Positions 1 through 46,225 of a DNA stretch of 64,000 nucleotides are shown piece by piece (the stretch's first letter is position 1; every line of letters starts with the position of its first letter). The notes beneath the pieces are model-generated. The model was not told where the DNA came from. It did not search any database and was given only the letters and a program-made list of their open reading frames with translations. The translations under genes and the position numbers were made by a program. This DNA comes from Sipunculus nudus. Taxonomy: Eukaryota > Annelida > Sipuncula > Golfingiida > Sipunculidae. Where the stretch lies: contig CM049310.1 in the NCBI GenBank assembly GCA_026874595.1, positions 41,051,558 through 41,115,557 on the forward strand, given 5' to 3'.

Positions 1-32654
<32,654 letters not shown>

Positions 32655-35600
32655 TTTGCGGAGCAATCATTGGGTCACTGTGGCAGTACCCCTGCGAACG
32701 GCCCGTAGTTTTTAACCTGGAAACAACAAGACAATGTGAGACAACGTCAAAACAGCAATACAGATAATCATTTATCAAAAAAGTGCACTCAGTGGAAAAT
32801 AAAATTAAGTTTTGCTCTAACTTTTCCAAAAGTCCACAGCATTCCTGTGATAAATTAAGATTTATAAAACTAAAATCTTATTGTTTTCCAAAAAGTTTTT
32901 TGATAAACCTCAATGCCAAATCAATTCAATGTGCAGGGGAAAATAATTTCAAATTAAAATAATTTTTATTCAATTTAAAGTCAATTTGCAATTCAAAAAG
33001 TTGCACTTTACAAAAAAAAGACATTTCATTGGTTTAAATGCAAAAAGAAATCAGTAAATTAGTTTAAATAGCATTTTTAAAGCAACTTTAAATGCTCCCC
33101 ATGACACCCATCTCTTGATGAAAGGCTGCATGGCTTATCTACAAAGTCAACTACTCAAAGACAAGAGAAACTTTAGATGAGCAATACTTCTGTCTTATGG
33201 TGTGCCAATAAACTGATTATAAATAATAATGATGACTGGTCATTTTCAGTCATTATCTATAACAAGGGACCCATGGGTCACGGCGCTCAGCTGATCGTGA
33301 TTGGACTATAAATGTTTCTCCACTGTGATACTATATCGAGTCGATAAAGCTTATGAATATCATGTACATGTTGGGCTATTATAAAGGAATGTAATGTAAT
33401 ATGTGAGTAAATGATAAATGAAATTACCTGACTGATGGATTAATATAGTCAAATAAAGTGGTTTATTTTTTATTTATTTAGAAGGGGTTGAAAATTGTGA
33501 TATATTTGAGCAAATATGAATGCAATGACAGCAGTAATAAGCAGTAGTAGAATGATGATAAGGCTATTTGTTGAAGGATCTAAAGTGTATGGTAGTCTGC
33601 AAGCGTTCAATTTGACAGATATGATGTTATGATTAACTATGCTGATGAAGTGATTTATGAATATGTGACTGTATGACACAATATCTCTTTAGTCTTGACA
33701 AGGTACATTATTGTGATGCCCACTATGTTTACATATTACACAATATTGACATAATTTCTGGCATGTACATAGGTACCTATGGACGAATAGTTATACAAAA
33801 TATTAAAGTATGAATATATCTGATTCATCTTGTTCTTGCTTACTGAGGCTAACTTTGGGATGGGGTTCGGAGAAGGGAAAAGTGAGGGCAGCACGAAGGT
33901 GGATGTAGAAATATTCTATTGTAATGTTTTTCATTTATATAAGAATATGAAAAGCTAAGAGGAAAGGGGCCCTCCTACTTGGTTATAGTAAAGTTCTAAA
34001 TATATGATTGCAAACTAATACAAGACTGTCATGAAGAAAAACAGTAAAAGTTTTGAGATACTGTGTTGCATACGAAAATTTACAGATGGACAGGCAAGTG
34101 GACAGAATCGACTAATACCTTTATTTCACCTTCAAGAGAATAATGCATTTAAGTTTATATATAATCCTATTTTTTTAAGCAGATCCACTTTTTCCAATAA
34201 GAAGTTTTTATCTGAATCATTTTTTTATTAACAGGTTTATAAATTTTTAATTAAAAAACCTGAAAATATAAGTTAAAATATTAGAATTGTTGCAAAAGTT
34301 GCAATCATTATATATACAGAGTAAAAAACATTGGGTCATATTATGCATACACATATATTTTATTATTTTTAAATCATAAATGTTTAAACTGATTTTAAAA
34401 GAAAATAATGCCACAACATGGCATCTACAAGAATATTCCTTGAATCACTATTAAAAAGTTTTGCACATTGGAGTTTTCAGGACATGCTTAATTTTATTCA
34501 CCAAAATAAAATAAAAGTAAATACGATAAAATAAAACATCTTTTCAAATAAAGTATACACACTGTTGGTTGAATGAGGGACAAACAATATCATTGTGCTT
34601 ATTACTATCCCAGTTTTAATTAATTACTGGAATTAATAGTCAATTTCACACCTGGTGAAGTTTTTACTCTTCTGAAGTAAGGAATTACTTATCTCATGAA
34701 CATCCAGACTTTCACAGCAATACACCACTTTGTGGACACAATTAAATGTACACTTTAATCATTGTAACCTTGGTGGTTCAATACAAAATCTAAAATGTAG
34801 CATAGCCTAGAATAAGAATGAATCAAATACAGAAAATAATAACATTCATATAGTTTATGCACCATCTGGGGGGGGGGGGAGTGCAGGGCAAAGGGGAAGC
34901 CTGCTGGTAGTGGTCAAGCTGACCCAAGGCAAGCTGCCTGGGGTGGGTTACAAAATGCAAGTGAAGGCTGTACTACTAGGTGGGCTAGATGTAAACAACA
35001 CTTGACATGGTGTATGAAAACATGAATAAAAGCTATTCTTTCCAATCAATTTCTTTGAAATTTCAGATTTTAAAAGATTAAATCCTTATGTTTATTCTTT
35101 CCAATCAATTTCTTTGAAATTTCAGATTTTAAAAGATTAAATCCTTATGTATATATGCTGTGAAAATTAAATCAACAGTGCCAAAGTTGGACAAAATTTA
35201 AGGTATTGATTTTTTATTTATGCTAATAACTTGAAAAAATTTGCAAAATTCAGATCTAATTTTGGGTAAACAATTGAATCTTGATTAAATAAAGTTATAT
35301 TCCTGAAAAAAAGTCTCTAGGTTCAGCAATTCTCATGTTAGGTGAGTAAATATATTTCCTGATTTTTTAAAAAATTGCATTGTTTTGGCCCATAACTCAA
35401 AATAATACCCAATACTGACCTAATTTTTGGTATGTTCATAGAAAATGTATAAAAGAATGTGAATACTAAATACGATCAAAAACAGATCAGTGGTTTTGAT
35501 ATTAGGCAGCCTTGAAGTGTAACAATGGTTTTTTTTAATGGAAAACATAGTTTTTTTTCCTTAATATCTCGAAGGAACAAAGTCCTAATGACCCAATTTT

Positions 35601-37462
35601 CGGTATGGTAGGAGATTTTTGGGACATCTAAAATTATGTCAACAGCCTGGGGAGCATAGAGATGTGCACTGAATGACCTACAGTCATCAAAGTGGACTGC
35701 TTGACAATGTAAGGGAATACAACAAGAGCCTCCAAAGAAATTCAATAACTAGCCTAATTTTGCAGCTTTTATTTTCAAATTTCAGATTTTAACAGATTAA
35801 ATCCTTATGTATACATGGTGTGAAAATTAAATCCACAGTACATTCAGAAAAAAACGTGCCATGGCCAAAGTTGGGCAAAATTTTAGGTACCAATTTTATA
35901 TTTTTGCCAATATTTAAAAAAATTTAACAGATTTTGATCTAATTTTTGGTATACAATTAAATTTTGATTAATTAAAGTTGTATTACTGGAAAAAAGTCCC
36001 TATCTTTAACACTTTTGGTCTTAAAGGCCTACTTCAATGAAAAAAATAAGATGAAATACTACTGAAGGTTTATTCATTTACATGTATATGTATAAATTAT
36101 GGTATAATAAAATCAAGCTTTGCGCAGTTAACCGTTAAAATTTAAATCGAAAGATTTCAGGGGCCCCAAGCCAAACAGAAGCGCATTGGCCAAGGCGATT
36201 GTGACGTCACAACCAGAACACACCGGGTGGTATTGTAATGGCATCAGTTGAGTTTAACACGATCTGGGGAAAATATCCCAAAGTATTGCGTCGTCGGGTT
36301 GAACAGTAACATTAAGGGCGATAGTGTGAGCTTAATAATATTTTAACAAGTGTATAAGCCACATGTTCGTGCCAAATGGACAGGATTTCCTTTATACTTT
36401 ATAGAAGAGGACGAACTGGACCCGGCCGGGCATGATCTGGGAAGGGGATTCCCCGGCCCAGGTTTGGCCACTGACATGAGGGTGCGGACGGACTTTTCCT
36501 GACATTTAGACACCTTTGTTGCCACTCTATATCCGTTACATGCGTAGGCTGCTAACTAGGAAATGATGCTGCTTTTCATCTTTACGACTCCTGTATCTCT
36601 TAGTCTTCAACTTTGCACCTGTTATTCCCTGACTCGGCCTTGACACGTTAGGAGCTGGCACCACGCAGTCTGCTCAGACGCCGGATCAGGATTTCAAGCG
36701 ACATGTTATATGACAACCAACATATAGCTGCTTGTTGATCGTATACGTTTAATAATATCAAACTGATCAATCAATTAATTTATTATTAAATGTGTTTGAA
36801 CGCTTGTAAATGATAAAAACTTTATTTTTTATTTTGGGACTTTTTTTACAAGTTTCAAGACACATATGACCGAAGGGGTCACGTAAAGCTCGGTGCATGG
36901 TGCCTCAGCAAAGGCATTAACATGGGAGAAACAATTAATAGGATTCTTAAAAAAATAAACCCACGTTAAAAAACCGTTACTCCTTATTGTTGACAATAAT
37001 TAAAATAATTCATTTTAATATTTCAAATCTTTTGAAATATCAGAAAAATAACAATTTAAAAAATTATACCATGCATTTCAGCATATTTTAATTCTGTGCC
37101 CAAATAATATGAAAAAATTGGCCTCGTAATGGCTTCCTTACATTAAACGTGTGTGTTGTATATGGGTTGGGGATATTTTCACTCTGTTTGATTTTTTTAA
37201 AAAGTTTTCTTTAGAGTATCTGTAATGATAAAACGTTATATTGTTTTTAAAATGTGTATTTGTTATATAAAATGTGATAAGCAATGTTTTATCCATTTTT
37301 TATATAACAAATAAAAACAAATTCTATGCCAAGTCAGCACACACGCATACATATTAATTTAAGAGGTGTGTTTAAAATGTAATAAGTATGTAAATTTAAG
37401 TATGTAATACTTGTATATGAAGTATTAATATATAACGTTTATACATATGTAAATATGATATT

Positions 37463-37505
<43 letters not shown>
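37463..37505 (+). repeat. Compound TA / TG microsatellite
   Basis: TA run followed by TG run, inside the TTAA element. Confidence 0.9.
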
Positions 37506-37516
<11 letters not shown>

Positions 37517-38245
37517 GATAGACACTTGTAGTATGTATATAACAAAATATCAAATCAATTACCCAGTCAGTCATAAAGAGAACTCCAAATCTGTTTCAGC
37601 AGTCTCTCTCCTTCCTTGTTAGTATGATTTGCCATATTGCACTCAAAGATGTTACACTTGAACCTTCAGATGATACACTGGCTGAAGTATCCATGCATTT
37701 AGTCCAAATATACCTATACACATACTGATCAACCTTACCAAAGACAATATATGGGTAATTTTGTATAATTTTAAATGATAATTTATTGTAAATGTACTTT
37801 TCTTGGAATTAAATCTGCTATCATGCAGAGTATTATAACTGGACTGTATGGTTTCTGTACATTTTTTTTTATATTACACAATTTTTAAATTGGAGGATAC
37901 TAAAAGTACCCCTGAAATCCAGATAAACAGTTTACATCAGCCCAAACAAAAACAGAGCAATTATTCTTAAAATCTTGCTTGTAAATTTTTATTTGCACAA
38001 GTAAAGCCTAGCTGAGGCAGTATGGCAAGAACTTTACCTATAACATTGCCAACATAAAACAGATTAATAATAGTCATGGGGCTTTCCGTCTGGTGGAGTG
38101 TTATATACAGAACTGTATCATACATATATATACTGTGTATAATTATATTGTCACTGTGTGTGTGATTTTTTAGAATAAACATGACTCTTTCATAATTCAT
38201 TTAAAAATGTGAATTTCATGATTTGTATTATGTATTTCAAATTCA

Positions 38246-38249
<4 letters not shown>

Positions 38250-38281
<32 letters not shown>

Positions 38282-38386
38282 ATATATATATATATATATA
38301 TATTAAATTATAAAAGGAAAGAGTGTAAATTATATAAATGTATCAATTTCCATGATGTCGGGCCGGGGGGGGGGGGGGGGGGGGGG
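38250..38386 (+). repeat. TC/TA microsatellite followed by a 21-base G run
   Basis: TC repeat (38250-38279), TA repeat (38281-38303) and near-pure G from 38365 to 38386, all inside the TTAA element. Long G runs here are prone to sequencing error. Confidence 0.9.
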
Positions 38387-39788
38387 CGGTTACTTAACCT
38401 TAGTACCACCCTCCATCGGGATGGTTGTGGTACGTATACAGCTTAATTTAAGACTAGCCCCGTGTGTGGTACTATAACTTGAGTATAAGGTTACAAGTAT
38501 TTATGAGGCAAGGCCTGCCAAGTAAAAACTCGCTTTACGAAAAGTATATATAGTTATACTACTGCTTAACAAAAAAGCGCTTATCAATGTCAAAACAACA
38601 ATTTTGCATTTCTGATTATGAAGCATGTATGTATAAATTATGATAAAAAGAAAGGACCAGCGCTTTATTCATACGACAAAACCAAGTTGATTATCAGCTG
38701 ATTTTTGCAGAACCACCACGGCACCAGTCACAACATTGTAACAGATAATGTTATCACAACAACAAACTTTGTTGCAAAGCGTCGCGGGCGATATTGAACA
38801 AACTCGACCAAGTCAAGAATCACCATCGGCATCTTGTACTTCTCTACATTTTCTTGCTATAAATATTATATTACTGAATAATCTCGTTATTTTGATAATA
38901 ATCACCAGATTGAGAATATCCCTTAAAATTCCCACAGACTCCATCCTCGATTTTGTACAGCCTGTCACTTCGTCACTGGAATCAAACTTGTTGGCGTGTT
39001 GGCTTGCAGCGGCCGCTGTCTGTGTCACCGACTTCTGTTTCTAACAACATATACATGGCCCAAAATTACATGAGGCTTAATGTCGAAGTTGCCATAAATC
39101 TACAGATCTAAATTCGCTGCTTTATTCTCCTTTAACGTGTCTCAGACATTGTCATCTTACGATGATTCCTCCACCTCGCTTGATCAGATCGACCCGTCGG
39201 CCTTGCTGAAACCACGTGGACGCGCAACCGGGGTTCTGGTTGTGACGTCACACACGTCCCAAGGGCTATCTCAACTTTTTCAGGGGGCTCCCAGGACTCT
39301 GTTCACATATTCGTTCCTATCACGGATAGTAGCTCCCCAATGTCAGTAATTTTTACATCAATTCTATTTGTAGGTTCATACCTTTCATATATGCAAAAAC
39401 ACCCTGAGGGTGGAAGTAGGCCTTTAAGGGATCAAATATCTTCCTGATTTTTTTACAAAGTCCATTATGTTTGGGCCCATAACTTTTTTAAATTATATAA
39501 TACTGACTTCATATCTGGCATGTACATAGGAACTATATAGAGGAATATTTATGGTAAATATGAAGAAAACCAGATGAGCAGTTTTGATATTAGGCAGTCC
39601 TAAGTGTGAAAATAGATTTCTAATAAAAAATTGAGGTTTTTCCTTAATATCTCAAAGGAACGAAGTCCTATTGACCCAATTTTTGGCATGGTAGGAGATT
39701 ATGGGGACATCTAACTGTATGCCGAAATTCAGATTCTTAGGTCCAATGGTGTCGAAATGTGCCAGTCTTACGGACGGACATCCAGACG

Positions 39789-39820
<32 letters not shown>

Positions 39821-39880
39821 GACGGACGACGGACAATGGACCATGACTATAGCTCAGATGACTTAAGATGGCTGAGCTAA

Positions 39881-41572
39881 AAATGGATGTATTTTTGCAT
39901 AATCGATCACAAATGATTGTGTTGACATGGAAAGAAGTCATAATCATTAATGTCATATTCAGAAAAAGTCCAACCTTGTCAGAGATACAAGAAAGATGGG
40001 ACACAAAGCAGCAAAAAGCTTTAAAACTGAACCTCAGGCAGCAAACAAGTCTCAACAACCAGGAAGTCGCCCTGACTTTTCTAAGTGATGTAAACGTCAG
40101 ACTGAATTGACTTGGCCAACATTTTAAGTATAAATCTTTACAGCAGATTACATGGTATCATAGAAGGTACATGAAATAATTGATTAATAATCAACCACTG
40201 GTCTTTTTCTTTCAATCAATGAACATGATTTTTCAAACAAAATCCTACCACTACTACTTTGGACTATAAGAGACAAGACCTTTGTTCATACTTTCAGCTC
40301 AATTCATCTGAGCCTGTAGACTAATTCCAAATCTAACCCAATCTGTCTCATATATAGGTTATTTCAATCCAAATTCAAACAATTCACCCTTCAATTCCAA
40401 TTCAATGCACAATCAAATCCATCCTAGGTCTGGTCCAGAGCAATTTTTGTGCACTGATCATTCACATCCTTAATGATTGCACCGTATAAATAAAGTACAG
40501 CAAAATTCAGAACCAGGGTTTATTTTCTTTATTCATTCAGAATTTCAGAACCCCCCCCCCCCCCCCCCCCATTATTTGTGAACCAGAGGTTGCAATTCAC
40601 TTTTCCATCAATGATTTTAAATTATTTTTCAGCCAATTGCAAACAGCAATCGTCAATGAAACTCAAACGTTTTCCTCAACCAAATTAGTCAGGAAATCCA
40701 AACAGACATTGGTGGGCCAAGAGCTACTAATGAAACAGCTTAGCCATGGGGTCCTTATGCATTCTGGACTTTCTGCAACAGCACTGGTCCTCTAAATATT
40801 TATTTGTGCCACAAAAGTTTTTAACTCTTCCAACTTTAGAGCAATAGTTTATATCAAGAACAGGTGGAGCATTGACAGTTATCCTCACCAGGCTGATCAT
40901 TCTTTTCGAAAATGCAAATGTGCAAACTGGTTTTCTGGAAATTAATGCTTTAAAAGCCTGTCTCTACTGCTGAGTTATATTAAGACTGAAAGGCCACAAC
41001 AGTTTCCAGTCATTAACACTACTAACAGTAACAGTATGTAAATGGTGCTCGCACAAGGGGACATGGGACTAGTGTAATTTTTTATCCCTGTTAACAGTGT
41101 TATGTTCAGTATCTTTATACTGAAACACAAAACAATTCAAGATCACCTATTCTACCAATAACTCTAGCAACTTATGTTTCTGCTAAATGTCAAAAATGCT
41201 GGTATTACCTAGGGCTGCCACATTTACACAAAATGTAAACTTCAACATGAAAGGGATAAAATGAAACGTAGCTGTTTAACGGTGGTAATTGATGTATCAG
41301 ATAAATAATGTTGACATCCCCCCTCAACTCTTAAAATTACATTTTCTTGCAAGTGATGAAAATATCATTAAACTATTTTATATTAAATCTGCCAAAACAC
41401 AGTTGAACATGCATAAGAAATGCAGTCACACAAACACGCAAGTGATGGTCTTCTCAGTTTTTAGAAATTTATAATGTTGGAATGAGATATTCTATAAGGG
41501 CTGACGGAGGTAAGAAAACCAGACCTGGGTGAAAAATTTTGGCCCCAATTAACAGGTTTTGATGTATATATG
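39881..41572. other. Non-coding stretch, no gene seen
   Basis: AT-rich DNA upstream of PRRC2 coding exon 1. It contains a C homopolymer and short Asn/Thr-type runs of AATTC at 40360-40410, with no supported exon or RNA gene. Confidence 0.6.
40551..40570 (+). repeat. 20-base C homopolymer
   Basis: Uninterrupted C run in otherwise AT-rich non-coding DNA; length may be unreliable. Confidence 0.9.
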
Positions 41573-42655
41573 TCGAGGGAAGAATGAGAATCTGGGAAGA
41601 TCCGGAATCCTCCCAGGAAAAATGAGAATTCTGATTTTTCCCGGGCAAAAAGGGAATTCTGATTTTTCCCAGAATTAATAAGAATTCCCATTCTTCCCGG
41701 GAAAAATGAGAATCATTTCATACTATGATTTGATTCTCATTTTTCCCGGGAAGAATGAGAGTCCCGATTTTTCTCGGGAAAAACCAGAATTCTTATTTTT
41801 CCCAGCCAGCTCCAATTTGTTAAATGATATCCTTTTAATAGTTGAGGTGGGTTAAGTTTGCATATTTTACTATAACCAAACTTTAATGTTATTAACTGGC
41901 CAATGCTAAAAGAACAGTAACATTTTTTGTCATGAAAAAAGTAGAAAATACATTTCTGTTAAAATCAGTTTTATTCACACATGATAGTATTTAACCCATC
42001 AAATACATGTAAGTTGAAAACAAGCACACCTGATATTTACATATTAGTTCTTAGCACACATGATTCAATTATAAAGATTTCTAGATGTGAATATTTTTAA
42101 TCTACAATCCAGTGAAGATAAACATCTATGTTAGATTGACTAACACAATATGACAAGTTGTCAGAGAGCTTCTGACATCTATACATGATAAGTTCAACCA
42201 TGAAAAACATACACTTTTTATTTTATATGCTAAACAACAGAGTGTAACTGGAGTAAAATACTTATTGTACATTTTAATCTCTAACACTGATGACAAGGTT
42301 GCATGAAAAAGTTTAACACTGCACAATTATAAATGAATTAATGAACCAGACATTTTCATGTTAGTTCATGGCATGTTCAAAAGGAGGAATCAAGAATTCA
42401 GATGCGACTGAAAGAATTCTAATTTTTTCCAAGGTTTGAATTCAAAACTGAATTCCAATCTCTCAAGGGAAAAATGAGAATTCTTAATTTTCCCAGGAGA
42501 GACTGGAATTCTCATTTGTCCAAGGAAGAATGAGAATTCTCATTTTTCCAGGGAAGAATGGGAATTCTTTCATACCATCTCTGGATTCTCATTTTTCTCG
42601 AGAAAAATCAGAATTCTAATTTTTCCCGGGAGAGATTGGAATTCAGTTTATACGA
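41573..42655. mobile_element. Foldback-like element with palindromic iteron arms
   Basis: Two arms (about 41573-41805 and 42404-42655) are built of repeated TTTTTCCCGGGAAAAATGAG and GAGAATTC-type palindromes in both orientations, flanking about 600 bases of ordinary AT-rich DNA with no gene. This is the shape of foldback or MITE-like elements; exact ends and duplications are not evident. Confidence 0.45.
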
Positions 42656-42892
42656 CCAGGTACCGCTATATTATTTGCTGACACTTTAAAATTCAGGGCT
42701 TGTTTGGAGAAATGGGCGACGTATCATCGATCACTGTGCACCTGTATCAAAAATGGATGTTTGGATATGCCCGCGAATACCATGAGGGTGGACGGTCATA
42801 TGCATATGGGTGTTCGTCAGTTGACAAAGCAGTTCTGGGCAACAGCTTTTTATCAAGAGGGGTTAACGTTTTATAGAAAGCGCATAAGTATT

Positions 42893-45523
42893 AACAAGGG
42901 ACCTATGGGTCACGGCGCTCAGCTGTTATATATGATAAAAAAATATGATTTAGAAATGAGGCACATGCTGGTTTTGTGTGGTAATAAGTATAAGCTGTAT
43001 TATGAGTTGTTGTTGTTAAGCTTATGTATGATTTTGATAGTACCTTTGGAGACAGAGAAGAGAATAGATTTCATTTATTTTATTAACAAATGGAGTACTA
43101 TTGTCACACAGATTTTGACTTGGCCATATAACTTATAAGCAGAACATATAATATAAGAGTTTAACTATTTATTAAAAAAATTACAAATATTGTCCCAGAT
43201 ATAATTTTTATTTAAAATAATAAGAGAATCGTATGATTTTTAAAATGAAATATAACTGATATGATTATTAAAATAATATTAAAGAATATATTCATGAATG
43301 CATTCATGAATACATTTGGAAAGTATTTGCACTGGTATTCATATACTTTCATTTTTTCCTGAATTCCCATTCTTTATGCAAGAAATTTTATAATGGAGTA
43401 CATATTCATATTCGTATTTAAATACAATTGCAAAGTATTCCCACCATGTCTGGTATTTATTCAGTTTTCACCAAACAATGGTGTTGAGAATCCAGAATGT
43501 ACAAAATTCACACATTTAAATAATGATCATAAGTACCTGGTTTTATGGCTTTTATTTATATTAAAAAAAAAATAAATGTGATATATTTATTTGGGACTAA
43601 TTTCACATCAATGTACACACTAGACACAGTAGGAATCTAGATTAATATTATCAACTGCATCTTTGTCTATCATTAATTTCCTTCATATGATCCCTAATGA
43701 TTAGTAATGAATAATATGATTTATTTTTTTTTATTATTAAAATTGAACTGAAAAATGCCATAGGTGACTGCATGGTGTTATTTGGAATATGTGACATTCT
43801 ATCTATCAATACAAGATTCTTATATCATCAGTAACTGCAAGTTATCTCCCTATTAATATAAACTAACAAATTCCTTTTCTATTTTTCTTTAATTTGTTAT
43901 TAAAAACCAATAAAAATTGATTAACTTATTGTTATGTTGTTGGTTAAAACTACTTGATGAGTTGGGTTGGACACCTGGATCAACTGTGGCTGGCCATAAG
44001 CTGCCTTGCTGCCCCGGTATCTGCCTCGCCTCAAGCGTGCATAATTTGCTGAAAGTTCAACAAGGTCAACATACAGGTGACTCAAGAGTGGCTGGAGAGA
44101 GCCAAGGTCTGACATGGTCTCATAAAAACATTAATAAAAGCTACAATTTTTTGCCAATTTCTTTCAGCTTTCTAAACTAAAAAGCTGAAATCCATGTGTG
44201 TGCATGATATGAAAATTATATAAACAGAGCTCACATTAAACAAAAGTGAAATGGTCAAAGTTGGGCAAAATTTAAGGTACTAATTTTATATTTATACTAA
44301 TAACTTATAAAATTTTAAAAATTCAGAACTAATTTTGGGTATTCAATTGAATCTTGATTAAATAATGTTACATCCCTGACAAAAAATCTCTAGCTTCAGC
44401 AAGCCCCTTGTTAAGGGAGTAAATATATTTCTTGATTTTTTACAAAGTGCATATTGTTTGGGCCCATAACTTAAAACAATTACGCAATACTGACATCATT
44501 TCTGGCATGTGCACAGAGAATGTATTGAAAAACATGTATATTATATATGATTAAAGTCAGATCAGTGGTTTTGATATTAGGCAGTATTGAAGTGTAATAA
44601 TGGGTTTTTAATTGAAAAATGAAGTTTTTCATTAATATCTCAAAGGTATTAAGTCCTAGTGACCAAATTCTTGGCATGGTAGGGAATTTTAGAGACATCT
44701 AATTGTATGCCAGATTTTAGGAACTGAGAGCTTAAGCTGGGGAGCTGAGCTCTTGCAAACTGCATAACACTAGCCTGATGTAAACAATATGTTATATGGT
44801 GCTTGAAAACTTGAATAAAATCTACAGTTTTTGATCAACTGGTTTCAAATTTTTGGTGTTAACAGACAAAATGTTAACAAAAACATGCTGAGAAAATTAA
44901 ATCCACAGTACTTACAGGAAAAAAACCTGCCATGGTCAAAGTTAGGCAAAATTTAAGGTACCAATTTTTAGTTTTTGCTAATATTTTAAAAAATTTAAAA
45001 GATTTTGATCTAATTTTGGGTATACAATTTAATTTTGATTAATTAAAGTTATATTACTTGAAAAAAAGTCCATAGCTTTAACAAGTTTTGTGTTAAGTGA
45101 TCAAATATCTTTCCTGATTTTTTACAAAATGCATTATGTTCTGGCCCATAACTTTCTTAAATTATATAATACAGACATAATTTCAGGCATGTACATAGGA
45201 ACTATATAGAGGAATATTTATGGTAAATATGAGGAAAAACAGATGAGTGGTTTTGATATTAGGCAGCCCTAAAGTGTGAAAATAGGTTTTTAATAAAAAA
45301 TTGAGGTTTTTCCTTAATTTCTCAAAGGAACAAAGTCGCAAAGACCCAGTTTTCGGCTTGGTAGGAGATCTTGGGGACAGCTAACATTATGCCAAATTTT
45401 GGATTCCTAAGTCTTACGGTTTCAAAACGTGCCACATCTACGGACGGACGGACGGACGGACGGACAGACGACGGACAATGGACCACGACTATAGCTCAGA
45501 TGACTTATAGTCAGCTGAGCTAA
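42893..45523 (+). mobile_element. Long composite repeat copy D
   Basis: Start AACAAGGGACCTATGGGTCA with GCTCAGCTG; end GGACGGACGGACGG microsatellite, CTCAGATGACT-TAT-AGTCAGCTGAG hairpin, CTAA. Interior closest to copy E (opposite strand), including a shared CATGTCTGGTATTTATTCAG segment. Open stretches such as 42704-43138 cross its boundary and are not genes. Confidence 0.7.
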
Positions 45524-46185
45524 AAATGTTCCATTAAAGAAATAAGCAGCTATTTCCTGTCTATGAACGTGGCTTCCACCACGAATGTGTGACAGCCATT
45601 GTAAGAACTGATCTGAGATCGTACAAAATTGACACCACGCACTGAAAATTTGCATTTTCCATAAAGTCTCATTAATGGCCCCCGCTTGTATGCATGGTTG
45701 CTATCATCGGAAGAAGTGCTCTCTAGGGCTATGTAGAGGGCTATGCAAATGAGCCAATGACATACCATTTCGTCATACTGTAACCATGGTTACCTATTCA
45801 GGTACACATGTACTCTTTTTGTTCTGTCACTTGAACCAGCGCTCGTGCACTGGTAGGAGTAAAAACGAACTATTGAGTGAACTTTTAATGGTCATTTAAC
45901 TAAAGATTTAGCCGCATCATGAAAAAAAAATGTTCATTCATTTTAGGGGAGTTTCTTTTTTTCACAACAGCAGTTAATAATGAGAGCATTTCACAAGGGC
46001 GATGTCAAATTCAATACCGGCAGCCCCCTGATCCAGTGCTCAAATTGTAGAGAAATTATGTGTAGCAGAATTGCTAATCAAATTTAATTTTGATTAGCAA
46101 TTATTGAATTTTGATTAGCAATTTGTATTAATCAGGTTTGATTTAAATAAAGTGTTGAAATGTTGTCATTTGGTAATATATACCT

Positions 46186-46225
<40 letters not shown>

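Larger units (their letters stand above)
36025..39423. mobile_element. TTAA-inserting DNA transposon, non-autonomous (Kolobok- or piggyBac-like)
   Basis: Flanked by TTAA on both sides (36021-36024 and 39424-39427) with 11-base inverted ends AGGCCTACTTC / GAAGTAGGCCT. Copies B and C match across the junction when the element is removed (GGTCTTAA continuing into GTGACCAAATATC in copy B). Subterminal inverted TGACGTCACAACCAGAAC occurs near 36190 and 39236. No transposase recognised in 3.4 kb. TTAA duplication fits piggyBac and Kolobok; terminal AG favours Kolobok. Confidence 0.8.
33261..39880 (+). mobile_element. Long composite repeat copy C, interrupted by a TTAA element
   Basis: Start AACAAGGGACCCATGGGTCA with GCTCAGCTGA; end GACGGACGG microsatellite followed by GGCTGAGCTAA (hairpin degraded). 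Its left 1.5 kb matches copy B closely, then it continues as the 24541-26129 part of copy B without the nested element. A short block (ATTCTTTCCAATC...) is duplicated at about 35035-35150. Lies upstream of PRRC2 coding exon 1, probably in the first intron. Confidence 0.72.

Noticed and set aside
36343-36525. 60-codon minus-strand frame with a Ser run inside the TTAA element
   Set aside because: Too short, no catalytic motif, no recognisable transposase.
42704-43138. 144-codon open frame on the plus strand
   Set aside because: Crosses the left boundary of repeat copy D and has no family resemblance.
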